DNA of 52,775 nucleotides from CAVORB01 sp964395315 (GTDB lineage Bacteria > Pseudomonadota > Gammaproteobacteria > Chromatiales > Chromatiaceae). The stretch lies in the NCBI GenBank assembly GCA_964395315.1, contig CAYNBI010000011.1, positions 1 to 52,775 of the forward strand. The letters are read 5' to 3'. Numbering within the stretch: position 1 is the stretch's first letter; every line of letters begins with the position of its first letter. Made by a program: the position numbers and the translations under genes. This document shows, piece after piece, positions 43,039 to 50,863 of this stretch. Below the pieces are notes generated by a model. That model was not told where the DNA came from, searched no databases, and was given only the letters and a program-made list of their open reading frames with translations.

Positions 43039-43989
43039 ATGCCAATTGAGCTCGACTACTACGATCTTCGCAGTCACGAGTGGATGCTGAAGGATTCGGT
43101 CCGCTGCGAGGCATTCCGCAAAGCCATAGCGGACGTGGTGACTCCCGGTTGCTCGGTTCTGGACGTCGGGGCGGGGAGCGGGATTCTCAGCGTCTTTGCG
43201 GCGCAGGCGGGGGCGGGGGTCGTCTACGCCGTCGAGCGGACGGGTATCGTGGAACTCGCCCGACGGATCGTCGCCGAGAACGGTTTCGGCGACCGAGTAC
43301 AGGTGCTGCGCGAGGACATGGAGGCCATCGAGCTCCCGCGGAAGGTCGACATCATCGTCTCCGAGTGGCTCGGCGGCTACGCCCTGGACGAGAACCTGAT
43401 GCCGATCGTCGCGCTGGCACGGGAGCGTTGGCTCAAACCCGGAGGCAGGGTGATTCCGCAGGCCGTCACCTCCTTTATGGCGCCGGTCTATGACAATCTT
43501 CTGCAGCAGGACATCGATTTCTGGCGCAGCGAACCCTATGGCCTCGACCTCAGCGCGGTCGGTGCGGCGCGGGCGTGCCAGGCGGATAACGGCAGGCATG
43601 ACCTGAAACAAGGGCAGATTCTCTGCGCCCCGCAGGCACTGTGGTCGGTCGAAAGCGGGACCTGTTCCGTCGCCGACGCCAATCGTCCCTTCCAGGCCCG
43701 GCTGGAGTTCACGGCCGAACGGGACGGGCAGTTCAACGCCCTCGCCGCCTGGTTCGACGCCGAGCTCAGTGACCAGGTCCGACTGAGCAACGGTCCCGGC
43801 GAACCGGATACCCACTGGGGGCGCTCCATCTTCCCCGTCGGCCGGGTTGTCGATCTGGCCGAAGGATCACGGGTGGGGGTCTACTTCGCCCACGAGCCCG
43901 GCGGGAAGGGCGAATCCCGGGCTACCTGGGAGATCCAAGTCGGCGGTTACCGCTTTCGGTCGAGCGATGTGACGGCCTTGGTCAGGTAG
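43039..43989 (+). CDS. protein arginine methyltransferase (PRMT) homologue
   Basis: A 316-residue SAM-dependent methyltransferase with eukaryotic-type PRMT hallmarks. YYDLRSHEWMLKDSVR opens it; motif I VLDVGAGSG is at 40-48; AVE at 64-66 ends post-I. The double-E loop reads S108-E109-W-L-G-G-Y-A-L-D-E118-N, and the THW loop is at 258-260 after SNGPGEPD. The C-terminal part forms the PRMT beta-barrel (FNALAAWFDAEL). It should transfer methyl groups to arginine or a related guanidine. Full-length PRMTs are rare in bacteria. The protein substrate is unknown. Confidence 0.87.
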   Translation: MPIELDYYDLRSHEWMLKDSVRCEAFRKAIADVVTPGCSVLDVGAGSGILSVFAAQAGAGVVYAVERTGIVELARRIVAENGFGDRVQVLREDMEAIELPRKVDIIVSEWLGGYALDENLMPIVALARERWLKPGGRVIPQAVTSFMAPVYDNLLQQDIDFWRSEPYGLDLSAVGAARACQADNGRHDLKQGQILCAPQALWSVESGTCSVADANRPFQARLEFTAERDGQFNALAAWFDAELSDQVRLSNGPGEPDTHWGRSIFPVGRVVDLAEGSRVGVYFAHEPGGKGESRATWEIQVGGYRFRSSDVTALVR

Positions 43990-44216
43990 GGTTTCGTCTG
44001 CACCACTCCGGGAAACCAGAGCCAGTTTCGCCTGAGCAAGCGATCATGGCTTAACCGAACAGGCCCCGAGAGCCGCTGGACGCTTCCCATTGCCCTCACC
44101 AGGGCCCTTACTGCCCCGTCACACGCGCCTTGACCGCCGCCCGGTCCCTGCTTAGGCTACGCGCCCTGATTGGGAGATCGTAACCAATCGACCGTCGTGG
44201 CCTGAGAGGCATTTCC

Positions 44217-45032
44217 ATGACACGCTACAAGTCGTTCCAGAAGCTCTTCGTCCTGCTGGTGCTGCTCGCGGCCGTCTGGGGGCCGCTCACCGCCGGCGCC
44301 GCCGAACACCAAAGAGACGTGCTGAACGGGACCTCCTGGCGGTTGAGCCAGCTCGCGCGTGCGGAAGGCGCCCTCGCCCCGATCCCCGAGGGCGTGGAGG
44401 TGACCATCGCCTTCGCCGACGGTGTCGCCGCCGGCTCCGGCGGCTGCAATCGCTTCCGTGTCGGCTACCGGGCGCAAAGCACGTCGCTGATCACCTGGAC
44501 CGGCCCCATCGCCGCGACCATGATGGCCTGCGAGTCCGATGCGCAGGCGCTGGAGCGTGACTTCTTCGCAACCCTGGAGCGGGTGGTCGGTTTCGAGAAC
44601 GCGATGGGCGTGCTGACGCTGGCGGACGCTGGGGAGATGCCGGTGGCCGTGTTTCGCGAGGTGGTCGCGCTGCCCCTGACCGGCACCACCTGGAGCGCGA
44701 CCATGGTCAACAACGGCCGGGAAGCCGTCAGCCCCCTGGTGGAGGGCACGGCCATTACCGCTGTGTTCGCCGAGGACGGCAAGCTTTCCGGGCGCGCCTG
44801 CAACACCTACATGACGGGATACAGCCGGGATGAGGGCTCGATCAGCATCGAGCCCCCGGCGTCGTCGCGGATGACCTGCCCGAACGATGCGGAGATGAAG
44901 CAGGAGCAGGGGTACCTCCTGATGCTACCCAAGGCGGCGAGCGTCAGCATCGACGGGCAAAAGATGGAGCTGCGCACGGCCGATGACGCCCTGATCGCGG
45001 CCTTCGTCGCCACGCGGCCGGCCAAGGACTGA
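44217..45032 (+). CDS. tandem META-domain secreted protein
   Basis: A 271-residue secreted protein with a signal peptide (LFVLLVLLAAVWGPLTAGAA). Two META/HslJ-type domains follow: LNGTSWRLSQL through GSGGCNRFRVGYR and MMACESDAQALERDFFATL, then LTGTTWSATMVNNG through LSGRACNTYMTGY and MTCPNDAEMKQEQGYL. Each has the conserved C-N and M-x-C pair. META proteins such as HslJ are linked to heat or antibiotic tolerance. ATG 44217 gives a standard signal peptide. Confidence 0.87.
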   Translation: MTRYKSFQKLFVLLVLLAAVWGPLTAGAAEHQRDVLNGTSWRLSQLARAEGALAPIPEGVEVTIAFADGVAAGSGGCNRFRVGYRAQSTSLITWTGPIAATMMACESDAQALERDFFATLERVVGFENAMGVLTLADAGEMPVAVFREVVALPLTGTTWSATMVNNGREAVSPLVEGTAITAVFAEDGKLSGRACNTYMTGYSRDEGSISIEPPASSRMTCPNDAEMKQEQGYLLMLPKAASVSIDGQKMELRTADDALIAAFVATRPAKD

Positions 45033-45398
45033 CACGCCGGGTCCGCGATCGGCGAGCGCGGCCCTGCGCGAAACGGGGATCAGCTCGTGCAATCCCGTAC
45101 CCCGGCGCTTGGGCGCATGGAGGCTGAGTGCTCGGAAATGCCGTCTGCCCGCCCGCGTACGCCGTCCGGATGGCTAAGTCGGTGGGAGTGCAGTAGGGCG
45201 ACCCACAATGGAATCCGCGTCGCCGCCACTTCCAGGCACCCGTATTGCGGCGACGCACTAGGCCTCGCCATTGCAGCCTGCAAGCTCGCCGCTGGCGGAA
45301 CCAACAGTCCCGGTTGTGCATCGAGCTTTGCCGCGCGCCGACGGGCAGGCGACACAACCGCAGATCGGCTGGGCGCGAAGCCAGGTTTCCCGTTCTGG
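45033..45398. other. gene-free flank of the PLA2-like gene
   Basis: No supported gene. Open frames on both strands (45087 plus; 45355 minus) are arginine- and serine-rich without a start site or family. No terminator or repeat stands out. Confidence 0.5.
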
Positions 45399-46802
45399 TT
45401 ACTTCCAATAGCTGAAGGCGGATGGGTTCGAGATCGTCAGAACGAGATCTTCCATACCGATGCTGGTTCCCGCCCGGATAGCCAAGGTCATGCCGTCGCA
45501 GTCGCCGCCGAGTCTGATAACCCCATTGGGTCCGCCCGAGAAGGTGCCGCTGCATGAGCTCTCGAACGTTGATCCATTCAACGATGAAACGGATCTGCTT
45601 TTCATCGTGGCCCCGCCGTATCCTGGTACTTGACTGCCGACATTCCAGAACGACAGCGACATGGTCGTCGTCACGATATTTGCAATTCCATCGGCGCTGT
45701 AGTCTTCGTCAATCGAGCCGGATGCCGTGATCTTGACGGGCGGGATTTCCAGCGGGGAGTCGCCTGTCGGTTGGCCTTGCTCTGGGTGCTCCTCCTCCTT
45801 CTCTTCTTCTTCCGGTTCAGCGCCCGTGAGCTCTCGTTGGAGTGCGTTCCACGCCTCATCATCGTTCTGTTTCAGGGCTTCCCGGCGCTCTTCGGGGGTC
45901 ATCTCGCCATAGCCCTTTTCCTGTTCCGGATCTGGCGTCGGCTCTTGCTTGCTCTCTCTTATCTTCTCTTCCAGTCGTTTTCGGGCCTCCTCGGCCTCTC
46001 TTCGCTGCTTTTCGTAGGTCTTCTCCTTTGATTTCTCTGCCGCATCCGCTTCCTCGAACTCTTTCTCTTGTCTGGCCTTCTCTCTTTCCCGATGCTCCTG
46101 TATTTTTCTCTCCTCCGCTTGGTATTTATCGACCTCCTTTTTCCAACCGTTTATGTGGCTCGACACCTCTCGGTCAAGCTTCTCCAGGTCGGGGATGTGA
46201 GAATAGTCGATCTCGTCGAACCAGGTAATGAAGGGGCTGGTGACGGCATCGCCCACCTTCGTGGCGTCTGCCAGATTCTTGTAGAGGTCCGACTCGATGA
46301 TGAAGCCGGTAATAATGCGGTCGCGGTATCTGGATGCCGCCTCGATATCAGCAGGCACCTTGTCCCATTCGGCGGGATCCTCGGGCAGCTTCATCGAGTC
46401 CCTCACCGCGGCCATATCCGCGAGGGCCTTGAGTCGATACTCATACTGCTTGCCGTATATCTTTCCGTATTTTTCCGCCACCAGGTAGCCGTAGTCATGG
46501 CGCATCGCGATTGCGTCCAGAGAATCTACCGGCGCTTTGAGGCCAGCCTTGTCCGGGTCTTCGCCGCCGCCCCAATATCCTGGCCCGTACCAGTTACCAT
46601 ATCTGGTAATCGGCTCGTTCTTGATCACGCCCGCGCAGAGCGACGCCCAGCCACGCTCCGTCCCCTGCGTTTCCACGCCCATCATTTTTAATGCCTGTTC
46701 GCATCGGTCTCTGACGGATATTGCTCCAAAAGAATTGTGGGCAATAGTCAAGAGTGCGGCGGTGATAAAGGGTGAGATCAACTGGCGAATATTGTTATTC
46801 AT
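45399..46802 (-). CDS. secreted phospholipase A2-like protein with coiled coil
   Basis: From ATG 46802 the protein has 467 residues and a signal peptide (PFITAALLTIAHNSFGA, cleavage near 27). Residues 60-135 resemble the PLA2 fold: a calcium-loop-like Y68-GNWYGPGYWGGG, then DSLDAIAMRHDYGY with H102-D103 as the catalytic pair. Most PLA2 disulfide cysteines are absent, as in parvovirus VP1-type PLA2. Residues about 205-345 form a highly charged coiled coil (KARQEKEFEEADAAEKSKEK). The C-terminus (355-467) is a Ser/Gly-rich beta domain with Cys417 and Cys435. The gene is visibly AT-richer than its surroundings and stands alone, suggesting transfer. A secreted lipase or toxin is possible but untested. 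Confidence 0.65.
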   Translation of the reverse strand: MNNNIRQLISPFITAALLTIAHNSFGAISVRDRCEQALKMMGVETQGTERGWASLCAGVIKNEPITRYGNWYGPGYWGGGEDPDKAGLKAPVDSLDAIAMRHDYGYLVAEKYGKIYGKQYEYRLKALADMAAVRDSMKLPEDPAEWDKVPADIEAASRYRDRIITGFIIESDLYKNLADATKVGDAVTSPFITWFDEIDYSHIPDLEKLDREVSSHINGWKKEVDKYQAEERKIQEHREREKARQEKEFEEADAAEKSKEKTYEKQRREAEEARKRLEEKIRESKQEPTPDPEQEKGYGEMTPEERREALKQNDDEAWNALQRELTGAEPEEEEKEEEHPEQGQPTGDSPLEIPPVKITASGSIDEDYSADGIANIVTTTMSLSFWNVGSQVPGYGGATMKSRSVSSLNGSTFESSCSGTFSGGPNGVIRLGGDCDGMTLAIRAGTSIGMEDLVLTISNPSAFSYWK

Positions 46803-47347
46803 GTCGTCGAGCCCGTCACATTGAATGGATGGAGCAAACAAAGAAACAACTACAGGCCGCCGCGGTTTTCGAGCGGGATGATGCTCCGTAAACGCCCACG
46901 GCCCCGATGTCGTGATGCCCCGTTGGAGATGCCGATCATGGGTCCGGCTGGCAGCGATCAGTGATTCATGAAACAGAATTCTTGGTGGCCGGAAACCTGT
47001 CGCGAGGCACCCAGGCCCGTCACGCGGGCGGCTGCGAGTTTACCCTGATGTTTCGGCCTGTTTCTGTGACGGGTGCACGGGCGGCGGTGGCAGGAAGATC
47101 GAGGACAGACCGAATGGACGCAGATCCATCCCAGGCGTGGGGCCGATGCGCGGGATCGCCGCGGACATGGGAATGCTCGACCATGCGGCGACCAGTCCAC
47201 CCGCCCCGCCATCGCACCTGTCCGCGCGAGGTGCAACGTGCCCTGGCTGCTCAGGCGCTGACCTTGACTTAGGTGAGATTGGTCAGTTCGGGTGTGGTCG
47301 CGCCATCTGGACGGGGATGGCCGGGTGAACAGCACCCGGCGCCAACA
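46803..47347. other. gene-free stretch between PLA2-like gene and glxR
   Basis: No convincing gene in 545 bases. CCCGTCAC (47016-47023) and GTGACGGG (47066-47073) are an 8-bp inverted repeat with a 42-base gap. The last bases hold the hairpin downstream of the glycolate operon. Open frames on both strands lack ribosome sites and recognisable domains. Confidence 0.5.
47320..47340 (-). terminator. hairpin at the end of the glycolate operon
   Basis: GCCGGGTG (47320-47327) pairs perfectly with CACCCGGC (47333-47340) around 5 bases, 8 bases beyond the stop codon at 47348. There is no T run, so it may stabilise the mRNA 3' end or be a Rho-dependent end. Confidence 0.5.
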
Positions 47348-48238
47348 TCAGTCTTCTCGCGGCAGTCCGGACGCCTCCTCCTGGACGCGGTAGATCGCCG
47401 ATGAGTCCAGCTCGCCCAGGCCCCGGCCCATAAGCGCGTTGAGGTACTGCGTCACCTGGGCCGCGCCCGGAAGCGCGAGTCCGAGCTCATGGGCGGCCTC
47501 CATGACGATGCGCATGTCCTTCTGGTGCAGACGGGCCTTGAAGCCCGGCTCGTAGTTGCCGTCGATCATGCGCTGCCCGTGGACCTCGAGCACCTTGCTG
47601 TTGGCGAAGCCCCCGAGCAGGGCCTTGCGCACTTTCGCCGGGTCGACGCCGGATGCCCGGGCCAGCAGCATGGCCTCGCCCACGCCCGCGATGGTGTGCC
47701 CGATCACCACCTGGTTACAGGACTTGCAGACCTGCCCGGCGCCGTTGCCGCCCACGTGGACGATGTTCTTGCCCATCGCCTCGAGCAACGGCAACGCGCG
47801 GGCGAACGCCTGCTCGCTGCCGCCGACCATGATGGACAGGGTGCCGTTGATCGCGCCCGCCTCGCCGCCGGACACCGGGGCGTCGAGCATCTCTACGCCG
47901 CGCTCCCGCAGCCGCTCCGCGATCGCGCGGGTCGCCGCGGGAGAGACGGTGCTCATGTCCACCACCAAGCTGTCGGCACGGACGCCGTCGATCACCCCGT
48001 TCTCGCCGAGGATCACCTGCTCCACGTCCGGGGTGTCGGCGACCATGGTGAAGATCACGTCTGCCTGCCGCGCCACCTCCGCCGGGCTGGCGCAGGTGAT
48101 GGCCCCGGCTGCGGCAAGGGGCTCCATGGACTCCGCCCTGCGGGCATGGACCAACAACCTGCAGCCCGCCTGCTTCAGATTCAGCGCCATGGGGCGGCCC
48201 ATGATGCCGAGGCCGATGAAACCGATTGCGTCTGGCAT
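47348..48238 (-). CDS. 2-hydroxy-3-oxopropionate (tartronate semialdehyde) reductase-like
   Basis: A 296-residue beta-hydroxyacid dehydrogenase. The NAD(P) fold starts GFIGLGIMGRPMALNL; the substrate-binding DAPVSGGEAGAINGTLSIMVGG and catalytic lysine region GNGAGQVCKSCNQ follow. ATG 48238 has AGGAGAGCG just upstream. In this operon it would reduce tartronate semialdehyde to glycerate downstream of glyoxylate carboligase (not present here). 3-Hydroxyisobutyrate dehydrogenase is the main alternative; the glc context favours GlxR/GarR. Confidence 0.85.
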   Translation of the reverse strand: MPDAIGFIGLGIMGRPMALNLKQAGCRLLVHARRAESMEPLAAAGAITCASPAEVARQADVIFTMVADTPDVEQVILGENGVIDGVRADSLVVDMSTVSPAATRAIAERLRERGVEMLDAPVSGGEAGAINGTLSIMVGGSEQAFARALPLLEAMGKNIVHVGGNGAGQVCKSCNQVVIGHTIAGVGEAMLLARASGVDPAKVRKALLGGFANSKVLEVHGQRMIDGNYEPGFKARLHQKDMRIVMEAAHELGLALPGAAQVTQYLNALMGRGLGELDSSAIYRVQEEASGLPRED

Positions 48239-48252
48239 TGCACGCTCTCCTG

Positions 48253-49473
48253 TCATTGCTCCACGCCCGGGTCCAGCAGCTCCAGCCAATGGATCACCGG
48301 CCGGTCGGCCGCGGCCTCGAGGTGGAGCTGGCAGCCGATGTTGGCGGTGGCGATCAGCTCCGGCTGCCCCGATTGGAGCGCCGCGATCTTGTTGGCCTGG
48401 AGCTGCTTTGCCAGCACCGGCTGGGTGATGGAGTAGGTCCCGGCGGAGCCGCAGCAGAGGTGGGCGTCCGGGACCGCGGTCAGCTCGAAGCCGAGGCGGG
48501 TGAGAATGGGCTCGACCAGGTTCTTGAGCTGCTGCCCATGCTGCAGGCTGCAGGGGGCGTGGAAGGCGACCTTGCGGCCCTTGCCGGGGCTGCCCAATGC
48601 GGTGAGGTCTTCCCCCGTCAGGACCTCCACCGGGTCGCGGGCGAGCGCGGCTACGCGCTTCGCCTTCTCCGCGTAACCCGGATCGTGGCCGAGGATCTCC
48701 GCGTATTCCTTGACCACCGCGCCGCAGCCGCTGGCGCTGACCAGGATCGCCTCGCAGCCGCTCTCGATCTCCGGCCACCAGGCGTCGATGTTGCGCCGCA
48801 TGGCGGCGAGGCCGTCCTGGTGCTCGCCGAGGTGGTAGGCCGCCGCGCCGCAGCAGCCCGCGCCGGGGACTTCTCGCAGGTCGATGCCGAGCCGCGCGAG
48901 AATCCGCGCCGCCGCGGCGTTGGTCAGCGGGGTCGCCACCGACTGCACGCAGCCCGCGAGGGCGATCATGCGCCGACCGCCGGCGGCTTTGGGCCAGGCG
49001 CCGGGGGGACGCCTGCCCGGCACCTTGGCCTTGAGCGTGGCGGGCAGCAGCGGCTTGGCCAGGCTCCCCAGCCGGACCAGGGGGCCGAAAAGCGCGGGGT
49101 AGGGGACCACCCTGGCCAGCGCCTGGCGCAGCAGACGCTGTCCCATCGGCCGGCGTACCTTCCTCTCCACCAGGCCGCGGCCGATGTCGGCCAGCCGGCC
49201 GTAGCGCACGCCCGATGGGCAGGTGGTCTCGCAGGAGCGGCAGCTCAGGCAGCGGTCGAGATGCAGCTGGGTGATGCGGGTCGGCTCGCGGCCTTCGAGC
49301 ACCTGCTTGATCTGGTAGATGCGTCCCCGCGGGCCGTCCAGCTCGTCGCCCAGCAACTGGTAGGTGGGACAGGTGGCGGTGCAGAAGCCGCAATGCACGC
49401 AAGCGCGCAGTATCTCCTCGGCCTCGCGGCCCTCGGGAGTGCTCAGGAGCTCGGGCAGGATCTCGGTCTGCAT
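48253..49473 (-). CDS. glcF: glycolate oxidase iron-sulfur subunit
   Basis: A 406-residue subunit with two 4Fe-4S motifs (CVHCGFCTATCPTY near 25-38 and CLSCRSCETTCPSG near 75-88) and two CCG-type heterodisulfide-reductase-like domains (VPGAGCCGAAAYHLG and DAHLCCGSAGTYS). It passes electrons from the flavin subunits to the respiratory chain. The gene starts one base after the glcE stop codon. Confidence 0.94.
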   Translation of the reverse strand: MQTEILPELLSTPEGREAEEILRACVHCGFCTATCPTYQLLGDELDGPRGRIYQIKQVLEGREPTRITQLHLDRCLSCRSCETTCPSGVRYGRLADIGRGLVERKVRRPMGQRLLRQALARVVPYPALFGPLVRLGSLAKPLLPATLKAKVPGRRPPGAWPKAAGGRRMIALAGCVQSVATPLTNAAAARILARLGIDLREVPGAGCCGAAAYHLGEHQDGLAAMRRNIDAWWPEIESGCEAILVSASGCGAVVKEYAEILGHDPGYAEKAKRVAALARDPVEVLTGEDLTALGSPGKGRKVAFHAPCSLQHGQQLKNLVEPILTRLGFELTAVPDAHLCCGSAGTYSITQPVLAKQLQANKIAALQSGQPELIATANIGCQLHLEAAADRPVIHWLELLDPGVEQ

Positions 49474-49474
49474 G

Positions 49475-50539
49475 TCAGAGCGCTCCGTACATCCGGCCGG
49501 GGTTGAGGATGCCCTTGGGATCGAAGGCCCGCTTGAGGCTCCGATGCAGGGCCATCAGGGCGTCCGGCAGCGGCGGCGAGACCTCTCCGCTGCGGTCCCC
49601 GCCGCGGAACAGGCCGGCATGACCGCCCGCCCGGCTGACGACCGCGCGAATGTTCTCTGCGCTGGCATCGCTGCGCAGCCAGCGCTGGGCGCCGCCCCAC
49701 TCGAGGAGCTGCTTGCCCGGAAGCTCCAGAGGCGGCGCCGACTGGGGAACCGACAGGCGCCATAGGGGCCCATCCCCGGCGAAGAAGGCATGTCCCTGCT
49801 CGCGGATCTTGTCGCGCCAGAACTCTTCGGCGCTCCCGAGCGGTTCGCCGCCGATGTCCCGCGCCGCCTGGGCGACCGCCGTCTCGGCGCCGGACAGGCG
49901 CACGTACAGCCGCTCCCCGTCGAAGCAGGTCGCGGTGACGGGAAGCGGCCGGCCCGCCCAACGGCTCATGAGATCCAGGGCCTCCCCCGCCGTCCTTTCC
50001 TGGCTGACGGTGCGGTTGCTCGCGGGCAGGGGCAGAACCTTGATGCTGACGTCGAGCAGCAGCCCCAGGGTGCCGAACGCGCCGGTCATCAGGCGCGAGA
50101 CGTCGTAGCCGGCCACGTTCTTCATCACCTCGCCGCCGAAGCGCAGGACCTCGCCGCGACCGTTGAGCACGCGTGTGCCCAGCACCAGGTCCCGCGCCGC
50201 GCCGAGGTAGGGCCGCGCCGGCCCCGAGAGGCCGCAGGCGATGGTGCCGCCGATGGTGGCGCCGGGTCCGAAAAGGGGTGGCTCGAAGGGCAACGCCTGT
50301 CCCTGCTCGGCGAGCGCCGCCTCGATGTCCGCCAGCGTGGTCCCGCAACGGGCGGTGATCACCAGCTCCTTGGGCTGGTAGTTGGCGATGCCCGCGTGGC
50401 CGGTCACGTCCAGCGGCGCGCCCGTCGCCGCCCGGCCGAGGAAGGACTTGGACCCGCTGCCCCGAATGTTCAGTGGTGTTCCGGCCTCCGCGGCGGCCAG
50501 CACGCGCTCGCGAAGCTCGTTGGTCTGGTCGTTGCTCAC
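49475..50539 (-). CDS. glcE: glycolate oxidase FAD-binding subunit
   Basis: A 354-residue FAD-binding protein. The PCMH-type FAD domain is shown by LNIRGSGSKSFLG, PLFGPGATIGGTIACGLSGPARPYLGAARDLVLG and EVMKNVAGYDVSRLMTGAFGTLG. The C-terminal FDPKGILNPGRMY is shared with GlcD. GTG 50539 lies 6 bases after the ycgL stop, and glcF follows immediately. It works in a complex with GlcD and GlcF. Confidence 0.94.
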   Translation of the reverse strand: MSNDQTNELRERVLAAAEAGTPLNIRGSGSKSFLGRAATGAPLDVTGHAGIANYQPKELVITARCGTTLADIEAALAEQGQALPFEPPLFGPGATIGGTIACGLSGPARPYLGAARDLVLGTRVLNGRGEVLRFGGEVMKNVAGYDVSRLMTGAFGTLGLLLDVSIKVLPLPASNRTVSQERTAGEALDLMSRWAGRPLPVTATCFDGERLYVRLSGAETAVAQAARDIGGEPLGSAEEFWRDKIREQGHAFFAGDGPLWRLSVPQSAPPLELPGKQLLEWGGAQRWLRSDASAENIRAVVSRAGGHAGLFRGGDRSGEVSPPLPDALMALHRSLKRAFDPKGILNPGRMYGAL

Positions 50540-50545
50540 TGTCGG

Positions 50546-50821
50546 TCAGTCCTGATTGCCGTGGTACAGGTCGGGCTTGAGCGCAGGCGGCATCTGCAGG
50601 TGGTAGCCCTGTCCGGACAGGTCGTCCATCACCCGTTCAACGTCCGCGCGCGCCAGCTTTCTGCCCTGGTGGAGAGCCAGCTCCATGACGAGCACGGGTT
50701 GGCCGAAGCGGGCCATGAGGGCCGCGGGGACGGCGTCAAACCCGTTCTCCTCGGCGAGATAGAGATACATCTCGTCCTTGCGCGGGCTCTTGTAGATCCA
50801 GCACGGGATACTGCCGGTCAT
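50546..50821 (-). CDS. YcgL-domain protein
   Basis: A 91-residue single-domain YcgL protein (CWIYKSPRKDEMYLYLAEENGFDAVPAALMARFGQP, then VERVMDDLSGQGYHLQMPP). Function unknown; the E. coli homologue lies near min genes, and in pseudomonads near rnd. Here it is placed between glcD and glcE with 42 and 6 base gaps, so it must be co-expressed with the glycolate oxidase. Confidence 0.9.
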   Translation of the reverse strand: MTGSIPCWIYKSPRKDEMYLYLAEENGFDAVPAALMARFGQPVLVMELALHQGRKLARADVERVMDDLSGQGYHLQMPPALKPDLYHGNQD

Positions 50822-50863
50822 GACGCGGCTCTTGCACGGCTCGGGTCGCGGCCTGGGGCCCGG

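Noticed and set aside
45080..45355. Minus-strand frame of 91 residues and the overlapping plus-strand frame at 45087
   Set aside because: Arg/Ser-rich composition, no ribosome site, no recognisable domain; typical of translated non-coding GC-rich DNA.
46958..47335. Overlapping open frames between the PLA2-like gene and glxR
   Set aside because: No start context or family; frames are open on both strands because of high GC.
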